NCBI GenBank assembly: GCA_946500615.1
Contig: CAMMWP010000007.1
Span: 1-55,728 of the forward strand
Direction of reading: 5' to 3'
DNA from: an uncultured Clostridium sp.
GTDB lineage: Bacteria > Bacillota > Clostridia > TANB77 > CAG-508
DNA: 55,728 bases
The position numbers and the translations under genes were made by a program. The notes under the pieces are model-generated. The model ran no database searches and was not told where the DNA came from. It worked only from the letters and a program-made list of their open reading frames with translations. Below are positions 1 through 7,900 of this stretch, in pieces. Each line of letters begins with the position of its first letter. Position 1 is the first letter of the stretch.

Positions 1-55
1 AAGGCACGAGTCTGCAAAACTCTGATCCCCGGTTCGAATCCGGGTGTCGCCTCCA
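1..55 (+). tRNA. tRNA-Cys (GCA), 3' part; 5' end outside window
   Basis: The visible sequence contains an anticodon stem-loop with GAGT/ACTC arms around CTGCAAA, so the anticodon is GCA (Cys). It then has a T arm CCCGG-TTCGAAT-CCGGG, the 3' acceptor strand TGTCGCC, discriminator T and an encoded CCA at 53-55. The acceptor 5' strand and most of the D arm lie before the window. The gene is on the plus strand and is followed at once by an intrinsic terminator. Confidence 0.93.
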
Positions 56-60
56 AGATA

Positions 61-103
61 AAAACGAGAAAATGTTGATATATCAATGCTTTCTCGTTTT
101 TTG
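61..103 (+). terminator. Intrinsic terminator after tRNA-Cys
   Basis: AAAACGAGAAA (61-71) pairs with TTTCTCGTTTT (90-100). The self-complementary TTGATATATCAA lies in the loop, and further T residues follow. It starts five bases after the tRNA CCA end, so it closes the tRNA transcript. Confidence 0.85.
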
Positions 104-543
104 TGTACTTTTTATATCATAGGAAATGAGAATAAGCAGATGTGGTTTTGCCACCCAATTACGATACATCGTAGGAAAGGCGGGTGGTGTTTATGGTTAA
201 AGTAATACTATTTTTTCAATTATAAAAGCCATAATTATCAATAAGTTCTATTACTATTTTGTTACCTATATATCTTACATTTATGCAATCTGTATTCAGT
301 AAATTATAAATTTTTTTCATCTGTAATATTCTGTTTATTTTCTAAAATATCAAATATATTTTTTCTTACCATTTTATAGTTCAACAAATTTATCATAATT
401 TTATGATATCCATTTTATCATAGAAAATAAGGATTCTTAATATTTGTTGCAAACAAACATTTTTTTTGAATTGCTTAAAAATTAAAAAAATATATAAAAT
501 AAATAATTATTAAACATATAAAAATAAAAAAGTAAAAAATATA
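104..543. other. Intergenic region with one GC-richer hairpin
   Basis: No credible coding frame is seen. Positions 151-187 can form a hairpin with CCACCC/GGGTGG outer arms and an inner TACGAT/ATCGTA pair. GTGG at 142-145 could instead pair with CCAC at 151-154, giving two alternative folds. The rest is very AT-rich with no recognisable gene or known RNA family. Confidence 0.5.
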
Positions 544-603
544 TTGACAATTGAATACACATTCAACTATAATATAGTAAAGAACGATTGAATATACATT
601 CAA
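544..603 (+). promoter_or_regulatory. SigA-type promoter with two ArsR-family operators
   Basis: A consensus promoter is visible: TTGACA at 544-549, an 18-bp spacer, TATAAT at 568-573. Two nearly identical 6-4-6 palindromes, TTGAATACACATTCAA (551-566) and TTGAATATACATTCAA (588-603), lie 37 bp apart. The first fills the spacer and the second sits over the early transcribed region. The form TTGAAT-N4-ATTCAA fits operators of SmtB/ArsR/CadC repressors, so autorepression by the gene starting at 627 is the natural reading. Confidence 0.85.
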
Positions 604-626
604 CTGTATATAGAAAGGAGGAAAAT

Positions 627-989
627 ATGGTTGCAAGAATAGAAACATGTGACTGTAATAGCATACATCAAGATGTGATAGATACAGTAAAAGAGCATAT
701 GTTATCTGATAAAAAAATAGAAACATTAGCAAATTTTTATAAAATATTTAGTGATACCACAAAAATAAAAATATTATGGGCATTAGATGTTCATGAAATG
801 TGTGTATGCGATTTAGCTGTGTTAGCCAATATGACCAAATCAGCCATTTCACATCAATTAAGAGCATTAAAACAAGCAAACTTAGTAAAATACAGAAGAG
901 ATGGAAAAAATGTATATTATTCATTAGCAGATACTTGTACACGTCATATTATAGAAAAGGGTATCTTACACACAATTAATAAAGAATAA
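627..989 (+). CDS. CadC/SmtB-type ArsR-family metal-responsive repressor
   Basis: A 120-residue winged-helix repressor of the SmtB/ArsR family, expected to leave its operator when it binds a thiophilic or divalent metal ion. ATG 627 is chosen because AGGAGG (616-621) lies just upstream; the frame stays open further upstream but into the operator. The N-terminal ETCDC (Cys8, Cys10) and MCVCD (Cys59, Cys61) reproduce the Cys-rich alpha3N metal site known for Cd/Pb/Zn-sensing CadC. The recognition helix is around TKSAISHQLRALK (70-82). His107 and His115 lie in the last helix, where the family's second zinc site is found. It precedes an HMA protein and a P1B ATPase, so it is the operon regulator. 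Which metal it senses cannot be settled from sequence. Confidence 0.9.
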   Translation: MVARIETCDCNSIHQDVIDTVKEHMLSDKKIETLANFYKIFSDTTKIKILWALDVHEMCVCDLAVLANMTKSAISHQLRALKQANLVKYRRDGKNVYYSLADTCTRHIIEKGILHTINKE

Positions 990-1030
990 GAAAGATGTAA
1001 TTAGAATAAATAAGTTCTTTGTTGAATAGG

Positions 1031-1222
1031 AAACACTATGAAACTTTTAAGTTTCGCAATACAAAGAGAAAATAAATAATTTCTATTTTAAAAGAAACAC
1101 TATGCAACTTTTAAGTTTAACAATTTAAAGAGAAAATAAATAATTTTTATTTTAAAAGAAACACTATGTAACTTTTTGTTTCACAACGTAAAATGAAAAT
1201 AATCAAATTTTATTTTCAAAAA
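1031..1222 (+). repeat. Three tandem copies of a 64-bp hairpin-containing unit
   Basis: Units begin at 1031, 1095 and 1159, an exact 64-bp period. Each begins AAACACTATG and continues into a palindrome of the AAACTTTTAAGTTT type, then an AT-rich stretch with AGAGAAAATAAATAATTT. Copies 1 and 2 are close and copy 3 is more diverged. The array lies between the repressor and the HMA gene, so it would be transcribed in the operon mRNA. Confidence 0.8.
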
Positions 1223-1252
1223 ACAAAAACTAAAAAGAAAGGGTAATTTAAT

Positions 1253-1474
1253 ATGAAAAAGAAATATAAATTAGAAGATTTAGATTGTGCAAATTGTGCA
1301 GTAAAAATAGAAGAAGGAATACAAAATATAGAAGGGGTCATAGAATGTTCAGTAAATTTTGTAACAGAAAAAATGATCGTAGAAATTGAAGAGGGAAAAG
1401 AAAAAGAAGTAGAAAAACAAATAAAAAAAGTAGTAAAAAAGATAGAGCCAGATACAACATTAAAGGAAGAATAA
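1253..1474 (+). CDS. HMA-domain metal chaperone (detached N-terminal domain of the P-type ATPase)
   Basis: A 73-residue protein made of a single heavy-metal-associated (HMA) ferredoxin-like domain. The metal loop is LDCANCAVKIE with Cys12 and Cys15 in the CxxC arrangement, and its LEDLDCANCA context resembles the N-terminal domain of ZntA/CadA pumps more than CopZ. A GGG-containing site (AGAAAGGG) precedes ATG 1253. The pump gene starts 18 bp later and lacks an HMA domain of its own, so the usual fused domain is here encoded separately. It probably hands Zn, Cd or Pb ions to the pump or acts as its regulatory domain. The acidic/basic tail rich in Glu and Lys is not diagnostic. Confidence 0.88.
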   Translation: MKKKYKLEDLDCANCAVKIEEGIQNIEGVIECSVNFVTEKMIVEIEEGKEKEVEKQIKKVVKKIEPDTTLKEE

Positions 1475-1492
1475 AAGAGAGGTGACAGAACA

Positions 1493-3361
1493 ATGAAAAG
1501 ACGATTAAGAAACATTATCATAGCGACTATTATATTTATAATAGCCATTTTAATAGAAAAAATACATATTCTAGACATTAATGAAACTCTGATGATAAGA
1601 ATACAAATGATATTATATATATGTAGTTATGCAGTAGTTGGATTTGAAGTTGTAAAAAAAGCAATAATGAATATGATTCATGGAGAATTTTTTGATGAAA
1701 ATTTTTTAATGAGCATTGCAACTATTGGTGCATTTGCAATTAACGAATACCCAGAAGCAGTAGCGGTTATGCTTTTTTATCAAATAGGAGAATATTTCCA
1801 AAGTTATGCAGTAAAAAAATCTAGAAAATCAATTGCTAGTTTAATGAATATTAGACCAGATTATGCAAACGTAAAAATAAACGGAAAGATAGAAAAAAAA
1901 TCGCCAGAAGAAGTAAAAATAGGAGATAGTATAGTGATAAAACCGGGAGAAAAAGTACCTTTGGATGGTATTGTATTAGAAGGAAATTCTATGTTAGATA
2001 CAGTTGCACTAACAGGCGAGTCCGTTCCAAGAGAAATAAAAGCAAATGATCATATTTTAAGCGGGTGTATTAATATAAATGGTGTGTTAGAAGTTAAGGT
2101 AGAAAAGGAATTTGGCGAATCCACTGTCAGTAAAATATTAGATTTAGTTGAAAACGCAACAAATAAAAAGGCAAAAACAGAAAATTTTATTACGAAATTT
2201 TCAAAATATTATACACCTATTGTGGTATTGTTGGCATTCATCATAGCATTTATCCCACCAATAATAACTAAAACAGATATGATGGAATGGGTATATAGAG
2301 CACTGACTTTCTTAGTGGTATCTTGCCCATGTGCATTAGTGATTTCTGTTCCACTTAGCTTTTTTAGTGGAATTGGAGCAGCTTCAAAGAAAGGTGTATT
2401 GGTAAAAGGAAGCAACTATTTGGAATTATTATCTAAAACAGAAATTGCTGTATTTGACAAAACAGGAACACTGACAGAAGGTGTATTTGATGTACAAAAA
2501 ATTGTAGTGGAGAATGGCATAGAACAAAACGAATTATTAGAATTATCAGCATATTGCGAAAGTTATTCAAATCATCCAATCTCTATTTCAATACAAAAAG
2601 CATATGGAAAAGAGATCAATAAAAAAAGAATGATTCATAGCGAAGAAGTAGCGGGAAAGGGAACGATTAGTAAAGTTGATAATAAAGAAGTAGCTTGTGG
2701 AAATATAAAATTAATGAAAGAATTAAATTTAGATAAGGTAGAACAAGTAGAAGAAGCAGGAACAGTGATTTATGTCGCAGTAGATAGACAATATGCAGGT
2801 TATATTTTAATCAGTGATAAGATTAAAGAAGATGCTAAAAAAGCCATTCAAGAATTAAAACAAGCAGGGGTTAGAAAAACCATTATGCTAACAGGAGACA
2901 ATAAAGAAGTAGCAGAAAAAGTAAATAAAAAAATTGGGTTAGATGTGGTATATAGTGACTTATTGCCAGTAGATAAAGTGAATAAAGTAGAAGAATTATT
3001 AAAGCAAAAAAATGAAGAAGCAAAACTAGCTTTCATTGGAGATGGAATAAATGATGCTCCGGTATTGGCTAGAGCAGATATAGGAATTGCTATGGGAGCT
3101 TTAGGTTCAGATGCAGCAATAGAGGCAGCAGATATTGTCATTATGACAGACGAACCATCTAAGATAGCAACAGCAATGAAAATTTCAAGAAAAACATTAA
3201 AAATTGTATATCAAAATATTGGCTTTGCATTGATTGTAAAAATTGGTGTATTAATATTAAGTGCTTTTGGACTTACTTCCATGTGGGCAGCTGTATTTGC
3301 TGATGTGGGTGTTACAGTTTTAGCTGTTTTAAACGCTTTCAGAGCATTAAAATCAAATTAA
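1493..3361 (+). CDS. cadA: Zn(II)/Cd(II)/Pb(II)-exporting P1B-type ATPase
   Basis: A 622-residue heavy-metal efflux ATPase of the cytoplasmic membrane. Visible motifs in order are an actuator-domain TGES near residue 174, the metal-binding SCPCAL in a membrane helix near 278, the phosphorylated Asp in DKTGTLT near 322, and the hinge GDGINDAP near 516. The last helix carries ADVGVTVLAVLNA, whose Asp-x-Gly is the second metal-ligand signature of the P1B-2 (Zn/Cd/Pb) class, not the copper class. It is shorter than fused CadA proteins because the HMA domain is a separate gene just upstream. It forms an operon with the CadC-type repressor and the HMA protein. An inverted-repeat terminator lies downstream. 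Confidence 0.95.
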   Translation: MKRRLRNIIIATIIFIIAILIEKIHILDINETLMIRIQMILYICSYAVVGFEVVKKAIMNMIHGEFFDENFLMSIATIGAFAINEYPEAVAVMLFYQIGEYFQSYAVKKSRKSIASLMNIRPDYANVKINGKIEKKSPEEVKIGDSIVIKPGEKVPLDGIVLEGNSMLDTVALTGESVPREIKANDHILSGCININGVLEVKVEKEFGESTVSKILDLVENATNKKAKTENFITKFSKYYTPIVVLLAFIIAFIPPIITKTDMMEWVYRALTFLVVSCPCALVISVPLSFFSGIGAASKKGVLVKGSNYLELLSKTEIAVFDKTGTLTEGVFDVQKIVVENGIEQNELLELSAYCESYSNHPISISIQKAYGKEINKKRMIHSEEVAGKGTISKVDNKEVACGNIKLMKELNLDKVEQVEEAGTVIYVAVDRQYAGYILISDKIKEDAKKAIQELKQAGVRKTIMLTGDNKEVAEKVNKKIGLDVVYSDLLPVDKVNKVEELLKQKNEEAKLAFIGDGINDAPVLARADIGIAMGALGSDAAIEAADIVIMTDEPSKIATAMKISRKTLKIVYQNIGFALIVKIGVLILSAFGLTSMWAAVFADVGVTVLAVLNAFRALKSN

Positions 3362-3392
3362 AGGGACAAATCTTACTTCGCCCTAACAATCA

Positions 3393-3430
3393 TTGCACAC
3401 AAATTTTACTAAAGCAAAATTTGGTGCCAA
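3393..3430. repeat. Interspersed hairpin repeat, copy A
   Basis: TTGCAC-AAATTTT ... AAAATTT-GGTGC folds into a hairpin, and the right flank reads AATAATAACGC. Related copies lie at 25831-25861 (same fold, shorter arms) and 28209-28234 (right half only). All three are directly downstream of a plus-strand gene. Confidence 0.6.
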
Positions 3431-3436
3431 ATAATA

Positions 3437-3484
3437 ACGCGGTCTTTAAAATTTTTATAATATTTTAAAGACCGCGTCAATTTT
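3437..3484. terminator. Strong bidirectional terminator between convergent genes
   Basis: A perfect 16-bp stem (3437-3452 with 3462-3477, core GCGGTCTTTAAAA) with a 9-base loop is followed on the plus strand by CAATTTTT. It separates the metal ATPase (+) from the leftward membrane protein gene whose stop codon is at 3484. Confidence 0.85.
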
Positions 3485-4317
3485 TATACGATTTTTATAA
3501 AATTATATTCATACCCTGATACAGATGTATTGTCATATTTATAGCCTTTATAAATACCACCATCATTTCCTGTTAAATCTACTTGAAGTCTTACAGGGCA
3601 TATAAATGTTTCATTTAAATTATTGACTAAATGAATCGTAAAGTTTAGTGTATAGTTGACATCTTGTAGATCAATACCGGCTTCTTGTAATACTTTACCA
3701 TTAAAAGAAATTGTATTAGAATCAGAAGATGTTGCATAATTTGTAATAATATCTTCATTCATATATTCTAACGTAATGGGATTTGAACAATCTGTGTAAA
3801 ATGTTGGAACCTCATAATCTGTATGATTGTTTTCATCATTAGTATTAACAATTGTATATTCTATTTTATCATTGTTAAGTTCTTTTATCTCTTTATATTT
3901 TGCAAAATCTAGTGCATTTTTATAATTAACATATTGATGACCTTTATCAGAACCGGTAGATATATGAATATTATCAATATAAAGTTCTTTTACTGTATTT
4001 TCATTTGTAATATCGTAAATAGTACTGGTATTATCTAAGTATATTGCAATATCGCTATATTGTAATATACTTAAATCTTGAAGAGATTCATTTTCACTTT
4101 TATCAATAGCATTAGCACTGCTATATATAATAATTTTTTGAATCTTGAAAATTGGATTTTCATTTTGTTCTGCAATTTTTACAACTTGATTAGAAAACGA
4201 ATCTTTTGCAAAACTTGTTTTAAAAATCAAATCATAATACAGAAACGATAAAACAAATAGTATTAATATAAAACTTGTAAACACAATTTTGTGATGTTTA
4301 ATTCTAATCTTTCTCAT
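3484..4317 (-). CDS. Membrane-anchored extracellular protein of unknown function
   Basis: A 277-residue protein with a basic start, a single hydrophobic segment (about residues 11-29, TSFILILFVLSFLYY region), then a long polar, Asn/Asp/Thr-rich extracellular part. No recognised catalytic motif was found, and only one internal Cys pair (Cys about 167 and 230) is visible. AAAAGGAG lies 5 bases before ATG and overlaps the stop codon of the upstream glucosaminidase gene (gap 11 bp), so the two are co-transcribed and probably translationally coupled. I infer a role in the cell envelope from this partnership; I do not recognise the family. Confidence 0.8.
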   Translation of the reverse strand: MRKIRIKHHKIVFTSFILILFVLSFLYYDLIFKTSFAKDSFSNQVVKIAEQNENPIFKIQKIIIYSSANAIDKSENESLQDLSILQYSDIAIYLDNTSTIYDITNENTVKELYIDNIHISTGSDKGHQYVNYKNALDFAKYKEIKELNNDKIEYTIVNTNDENNHTDYEVPTFYTDCSNPITLEYMNEDIITNYATSSDSNTISFNGKVLQEAGIDLQDVNYTLNFTIHLVNNLNETFICPVRLQVDLTGNDGGIYKGYKYDNTSVSGYEYNFIKIV

Positions 4318-4328
4318 AATGACTCCTT

Positions 4329-5738
4329 TTAGCTAAGTCTATTATATAACATTTCCATATAAGAATATACTTTTGTATGCCAATCTGGGTCACTTGCATA
4401 TCTTTGGTTAACACCTTCTACAGTAGGTCCATTATAATACCAAGCACTGGCTGTTTCTCCATTATAAATCTTGGTTCCAGCTGGGTTTAAATAATATTTA
4501 ACTAAAGATTTTGTTACAGTTTCAACACCTTCTGCAAAAGAATCAAATTCATAAGAAGATTCATATGGTGTATCATCATATGATCCATAACCAAATAAAT
4601 TATTTTTATCTTCTGCAATTTGTGATGTACCCCAAGCACTTTCATGAATAGCAATAGAAGCAATAAAGATACCATTTACATTATACTTCTTGTCCATGTT
4701 ATAGAAGACTTCAGCGTTTTCTTCAAAAATTCCAGTTGTGTCATTTGGCAAACCTTTAAAGATTTTTTGATAATCTTTTAAAGTTAGACCAGTAGATTTA
4801 TTTAATTCCATTTCAATATTTACATTTATTAAAATTCTTTGGATTCTATTTTTTTCTACGATACTTGGTGTTTTGGTAGATGATGTTAATACATCTGTAG
4901 GTAGATATCCTTCAATCGTATCAAAAGATACTTTACACCAATCTTCATTTAGTAGTTCTAGAAGTTTTACATCTATGTAATTTTTAATCTCAGCAACAGA
5001 TTCAGAAGTTTCAGAAGCTTCTTTTCTTAGTGTTGCATTTTTGTTTAAGTAAACAACATCACCAATATGAATATTTAAATCTGCTAAGAAATCAGAAGTT
5101 CCAATATCTAAAATTTGTGGTGTTGGTTCTTCGATTGTTTTTTTAGCTAAAATGATTTCTTCTATAAATTCTCCATTTTCATAAGTTTTTACTAATGATA
5201 CATCTTCTTTTCCCATAATACCTTCTTGTAAGACTACTTGTTCACCTCTTGGAAGGGATGGGTTTTGCTGTGTTTGAATGTCATATTCAATTTCTCTTTC
5301 TTCAGAAACTTGTTCTTTTACTTTTTCGAAACTTGAGTTTTCAGAAATTATCTTTTGCATATTTAACGCTTTTCTGTTAATTTCAAAATTCGTAGGAGCA
5401 GATGCTGTTTCTACAACTTCGTCGGAATTTTCTGAAGTGTTGCCTGTTTCTACTGAAAATACATTCATAGGGAATATAGCGATAATAACTAAAATTAAGA
5501 TGACTAAAACAATTAGTAAGTTTGAAAGCTTTATTCCTTTTTTGTTATCAAAAGAAACATTATTATTTTCAATAAAAGAAACTCTTGCTTTGGGCTTGTT
5601 TTGTTTTTCTATCCTAGAATTTGCATTTGAAGATGTAGTGGTTTGAGAATATCGAATTTCTTGCAATTCTTTAAAAACATCAGATAAATTTCTGTCTTTT
5701 TGCTGATTGTTCATAGAGTTCTTTTTTTCATCTAACAT
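4329..5738 (-). CDS. Membrane-anchored SH3-like/N-acetylglucosaminidase cell-wall hydrolase
   Basis: A 469-residue protein. After a polar, Gln/Asn-rich cytoplasmic start there is one membrane helix (about 70-90, LSNLLIVLVILILVIIAIF region), a Ser/Glu-rich linker, an SH3-like segment (VYLNKNATLRKEASETSESV ... GYLPTDVL), and a C-terminal glucosaminidase domain. Conserved family features are AIHESAWGTS with the catalytic Glu, KNNLFGYGSYD, and the terminal region up to YNRLS. It should hydrolyse glycan strands outside the membrane. The start at 5738 (MLDEKK) is favoured by GAGGA 8 bases upstream, not the more upstream ATG at 5789, which would overlap the promoter. It is the first gene of a two-gene leftward operon. 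Confidence 0.88.
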   Translation of the reverse strand: MLDEKKNSMNNQQKDRNLSDVFKELQEIRYSQTTTSSNANSRIEKQNKPKARVSFIENNNVSFDNKKGIKLSNLLIVLVILILVIIAIFPMNVFSVETGNTSENSDEVVETASAPTNFEINRKALNMQKIISENSSFEKVKEQVSEEREIEYDIQTQQNPSLPRGEQVVLQEGIMGKEDVSLVKTYENGEFIEEIILAKKTIEEPTPQILDIGTSDFLADLNIHIGDVVYLNKNATLRKEASETSESVAEIKNYIDVKLLELLNEDWCKVSFDTIEGYLPTDVLTSSTKTPSIVEKNRIQRILINVNIEMELNKSTGLTLKDYQKIFKGLPNDTTGIFEENAEVFYNMDKKYNVNGIFIASIAIHESAWGTSQIAEDKNNLFGYGSYDDTPYESSYEFDSFAEGVETVTKSLVKYYLNPAGTKIYNGETASAWYYNGPTVEGVNQRYASDPDWHTKVYSYMEMLYNRLS

Positions 5739-5774
5739 CTTAACTTCCTCACTTTCATAATTTTCTACAACCAT

Positions 5775-5803
5775 ATTATACAATAACAAAAGAAACTTGT
5801 CTA
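5775..5803 (-). promoter_or_regulatory. Promoter of the glucosaminidase operon
   Basis: On the minus strand TAGACA (5803-5798), a 17-bp spacer and TATAAT (5780-5775) sit about 40 bp before the chosen start codon at 5738. This gives the glucosaminidase its own promoter, independent of the promoter inside the inverted-repeat segment further upstream. Confidence 0.7.
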
Positions 5804-5909
5804 CAAAAAAATATAAAAAAGAGCAAAGTAGAAAAAATTTCTAGTTGGAAATAAAAAAGATAGATTTTAGGTTACAAATTTTATGCAAAAAAAAGAAAAA
5901 AGTCCTGGA

Positions 5910-6110
5910 TTTCAATACTCTAAGAAGATTTTTTACAGTCTGATTTTAACAATAAAATGTCGTAAAGTCAATAAAATTATATAAAAAATTTTGAATAGTT
6001 AAATGTAAAAATTTTTGAATATTAAAAAAATTTTTGTTAACAAAAAAATCAACCAATTGTTGTAATACCAATGCTTATGGACAATAATAAATCTTCTTAG
6101 AGTATTGAAA
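5910..6110. repeat. Inverted-repeat-bounded segment, copy 1 (candidate invertible promoter switch)
   Basis: TTCAATACTCTAAGAAG (5911-5927) and its exact complement CTTCTTAGAGTATTGAA (6093-6109) bound a segment of 199 bp; one more T/A pair extends the repeats to 18 bp. A second copy with the same 199-bp length is at 55491-55689. The first 75 and last 40 or so bases are similar between copies while the middle is not, and similarity continues about 40 bp beyond the right repeat. An internal promoter is conserved. The segment sits between divergent genes, upstream of a surface-protein gene. A phase-variable inversion switch is my preferred reading; a small transposon remnant (MITE) is the alternative. 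Confidence 0.65.
5943..5971 (-). promoter_or_regulatory. Promoter inside the inverted-repeat segment, pointing left
   Basis: On the minus strand TTGACT (5971-5966), a 17-bp spacer and TAAAAT (5948-5943). The same boxes, spacing and distance from the left repeat (32 bp) occur in the second copy at 55523-55551, which argues for function. In the orientation shown it reads away from the surface-protein gene at 6512; inversion would turn it towards that gene. Confidence 0.65.
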
Positions 6111-6149
6111 ACTAAGTAGAAAAAACATGAAATAAAATGCGACAACATA

Positions 6150-6178
6150 TTGACTAAATTCGATAAAACCAATAAAAT
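6150..6178 (+). promoter_or_regulatory. Possible second promoter outside the segment, pointing right
   Basis: TTGACT (6150-6155), a 17-bp spacer and TAAAAT (6173-6178) on the plus strand, about 330 bp before the start codon at 6512. The surrounding leader resembles the sequence after the second inverted-repeat segment, which runs off the window just where this box would begin. If active it would give the downstream gene a constitutive promoter and weaken the switch model. AT-rich DNA makes chance matches likely. Confidence 0.35.
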
Positions 6179-6511
6179 AAAAGTGAACAAAAAATCAAAT
6201 TTTTAATTTGAAAGAAGAGTTATTTTGTAAATAGTAAGAACATTGAAAAATACATATCAATATTCGAATAGGAATGAAAAAAATGTAAATACTATTTACA
6301 AAAATAGAAGTAAGAGAAAGTGATTCTATATTTAAATCAATGTATAAAGATTTAATTTGATTTTCGAAAAGGTCAAAAGCTGTAAAAAAGTAAAAACTAT
6401 AAAAAGTAGATGTATAGAGAAATAAGAAGTGAATTAACAAAAATAAATAAGCATATATAAAAAATATAAGCAATAAAAAGTAATTAAAACAAAAGAGAGG
6501 AGAATTAAAAA
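6179..6511 (+). other. Long AT-rich leader of the GLUG surface-protein gene
   Basis: No coding frame is seen. The region is about 80 percent A+T by eye. AGAGGAG at 6495-6501 is the ribosome site of the gene starting at 6512. I see no strong terminator or known riboswitch in it. Confidence 0.5.
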
Positions 6512-7900
6512 ATGCAAAGAGAAAAAGTGAAAAACAAAAGATTAGAACATATAGAAAATGTAATGAATAATGGTATTACATTAATAGCATTGGTTATTAC
6601 AATTATTGTATTATTGATTTTAGCGGGTGTAACAATTGCAATGTTAACAGGAGACAATGGCATATTAAAAAAGGCAATAGAAAGTAAAGAACAAACAGAA
6701 ATAGAAGAAGAAAAAGAAGCCATAGGAATAGCATATAATGGGGTAAAAATAGATAATGAAGGAAAAGATGTAGGTGCTACAGATTTGCAGGAAGAATTAA
6801 GAAATAATGGATATAATGCAACTGTAACAGATAATGGAGATGAAAGTTTTTTAATAGATATAGTTGATACTAATAGAATGTATTATGTAGATACTACAGG
6901 AGAAGTAATAGAAGAAAGCAAAATGTTGAAATTAGGAACAAGTGAGGAATTAAAAAGTTTTAGAGATAGTGTGAATAAAGGAAATACGTATGAAAACTGG
7001 TATGTTTATCTTACAAATGATATATCATTAAATATAGATGAAAAATGGAATCCTATAGGTGTATATTCAAACGATAGTACAAGTCCTACTAGTGAAAATA
7101 ATATTGCTTTTAAAGGGATTTTTAATGGCGCAGGATATACTATTAATGGAGTCTATATAGAGTCTACAGAAAAAGTCAAAGGCCTTTTTGCATTTATAGA
7201 TAATGCTATCATAAAAAATTTAAATCTTGGTAATAATTGTAATATTATTGGAAGTGTTGCAACAGCAGGAATTGTAGGATATGCTTATAATGGGAGCAAT
7301 ATTAATAATTGTTCTAATTATTCAAATATTACTGGAGCTTCACAAAGTGCCGGAGGAATCGTGGGGGTTTTAAATAATTCAAATGTAAATAATTGTTATA
7401 ATTTAGGTAGAATAGAGGCAGACATTAATGTTGGAGGAATTGCAGGATATGTAACTTCAAATAGTAAAATTTCTCAATCATATAATTTAGGAATCATAAA
7501 CGGAAAGGAATATTATGTTGGAGGAATTGCAGGATATACTTATAAAGGATCTATTATAAATAGCTGTTATAATAAAGGAAATGTAGGTGCCGATAAAATA
7601 GTAGGAGGAATTACAGGATATATAAGAGAAAATGCTAGTATTAAAAATTGTTATAATATTGGAAATATTAGTGGAAATTCAAATGCTAGTGGAATTGTTG
7701 GACATGTTAATGTAGGAACAATATATAATTGTTATTACTTGGAGAATACTGTGAATTACTCTAATGATGTTATAAGTAGAGACGGGATTATACATCTTAC
7801 TGATGCTGAATTAAAAAATATAGGTTTAAGTTTAGGAGATTCATTTAAACTCGATTTAGAAAATAAAAACAATGGGTATCCAATATTAAATTGGCAATAA
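6512..7900 (+). CDS. Pilin-like exported surface protein with GLUG repeats
   Basis: A 462-residue protein. A basic leader is followed by NNG (Gly21) and ITLIALVITIIVLLILAGV, a type-IV-prepilin-like segment; the usual Glu at +5 is Ala. Residues 40-100 (GDNGIL ... KEQTEI ... AYNGVKI) are almost the same as in the protein at 43097-44749. From about 215 on there are repeated blocks of about 25-30 residues with G-G-I-[AV]-G-Y and NNCYN/NCYNLG patterns, typical of GLUG motifs that form a right-handed beta-helix. The end, GYPILNWQ, also fits that family. It is probably a surface adhesin-like protein. AGAGGAG precedes ATG. It stands alone, downstream of the candidate invertible segment. Confidence 0.85.
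   Translation: MQREKVKNKRLEHIENVMNNGITLIALVITIIVLLILAGVTIAMLTGDNGILKKAIESKEQTEIEEEKEAIGIAYNGVKIDNEGKDVGATDLQEELRNNGYNATVTDNGDESFLIDIVDTNRMYYVDTTGEVIEESKMLKLGTSEELKSFRDSVNKGNTYENWYVYLTNDISLNIDEKWNPIGVYSNDSTSPTSENNIAFKGIFNGAGYTINGVYIESTEKVKGLFAFIDNAIIKNLNLGNNCNIIGSVATAGIVGYAYNGSNINNCSNYSNITGASQSAGGIVGVLNNSNVNNCYNLGRIEADINVGGIAGYVTSNSKISQSYNLGIINGKEYYVGGIAGYTYKGSIINSCYNKGNVGADKIVGGITGYIRENASIKNCYNIGNISGNSNASGIVGHVNVGTIYNCYYLENTVNYSNDVISRDGIIHLTDAELKNIGLSLGDSFKLDLENKNNGYPILNWQ

Noticed and set aside
104..187. A riboswitch or small RNA after tRNA-Cys
   Set aside because: The hairpin at 151-187 matches no family I know, and no gene follows on the plus strand for 440 bp except one with its own promoter.
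1031..1222. A CRISPR array
   Set aside because: The units are 64 bp, adjacent and alike throughout, with no variable spacers and no cas genes.
5910..6110. A structured regulatory RNA closed by the 17-bp stem
   Set aside because: The two copies show no compensatory changes in the stem, and the interior is poorly conserved, which fits protein recognition better; not fully excluded.
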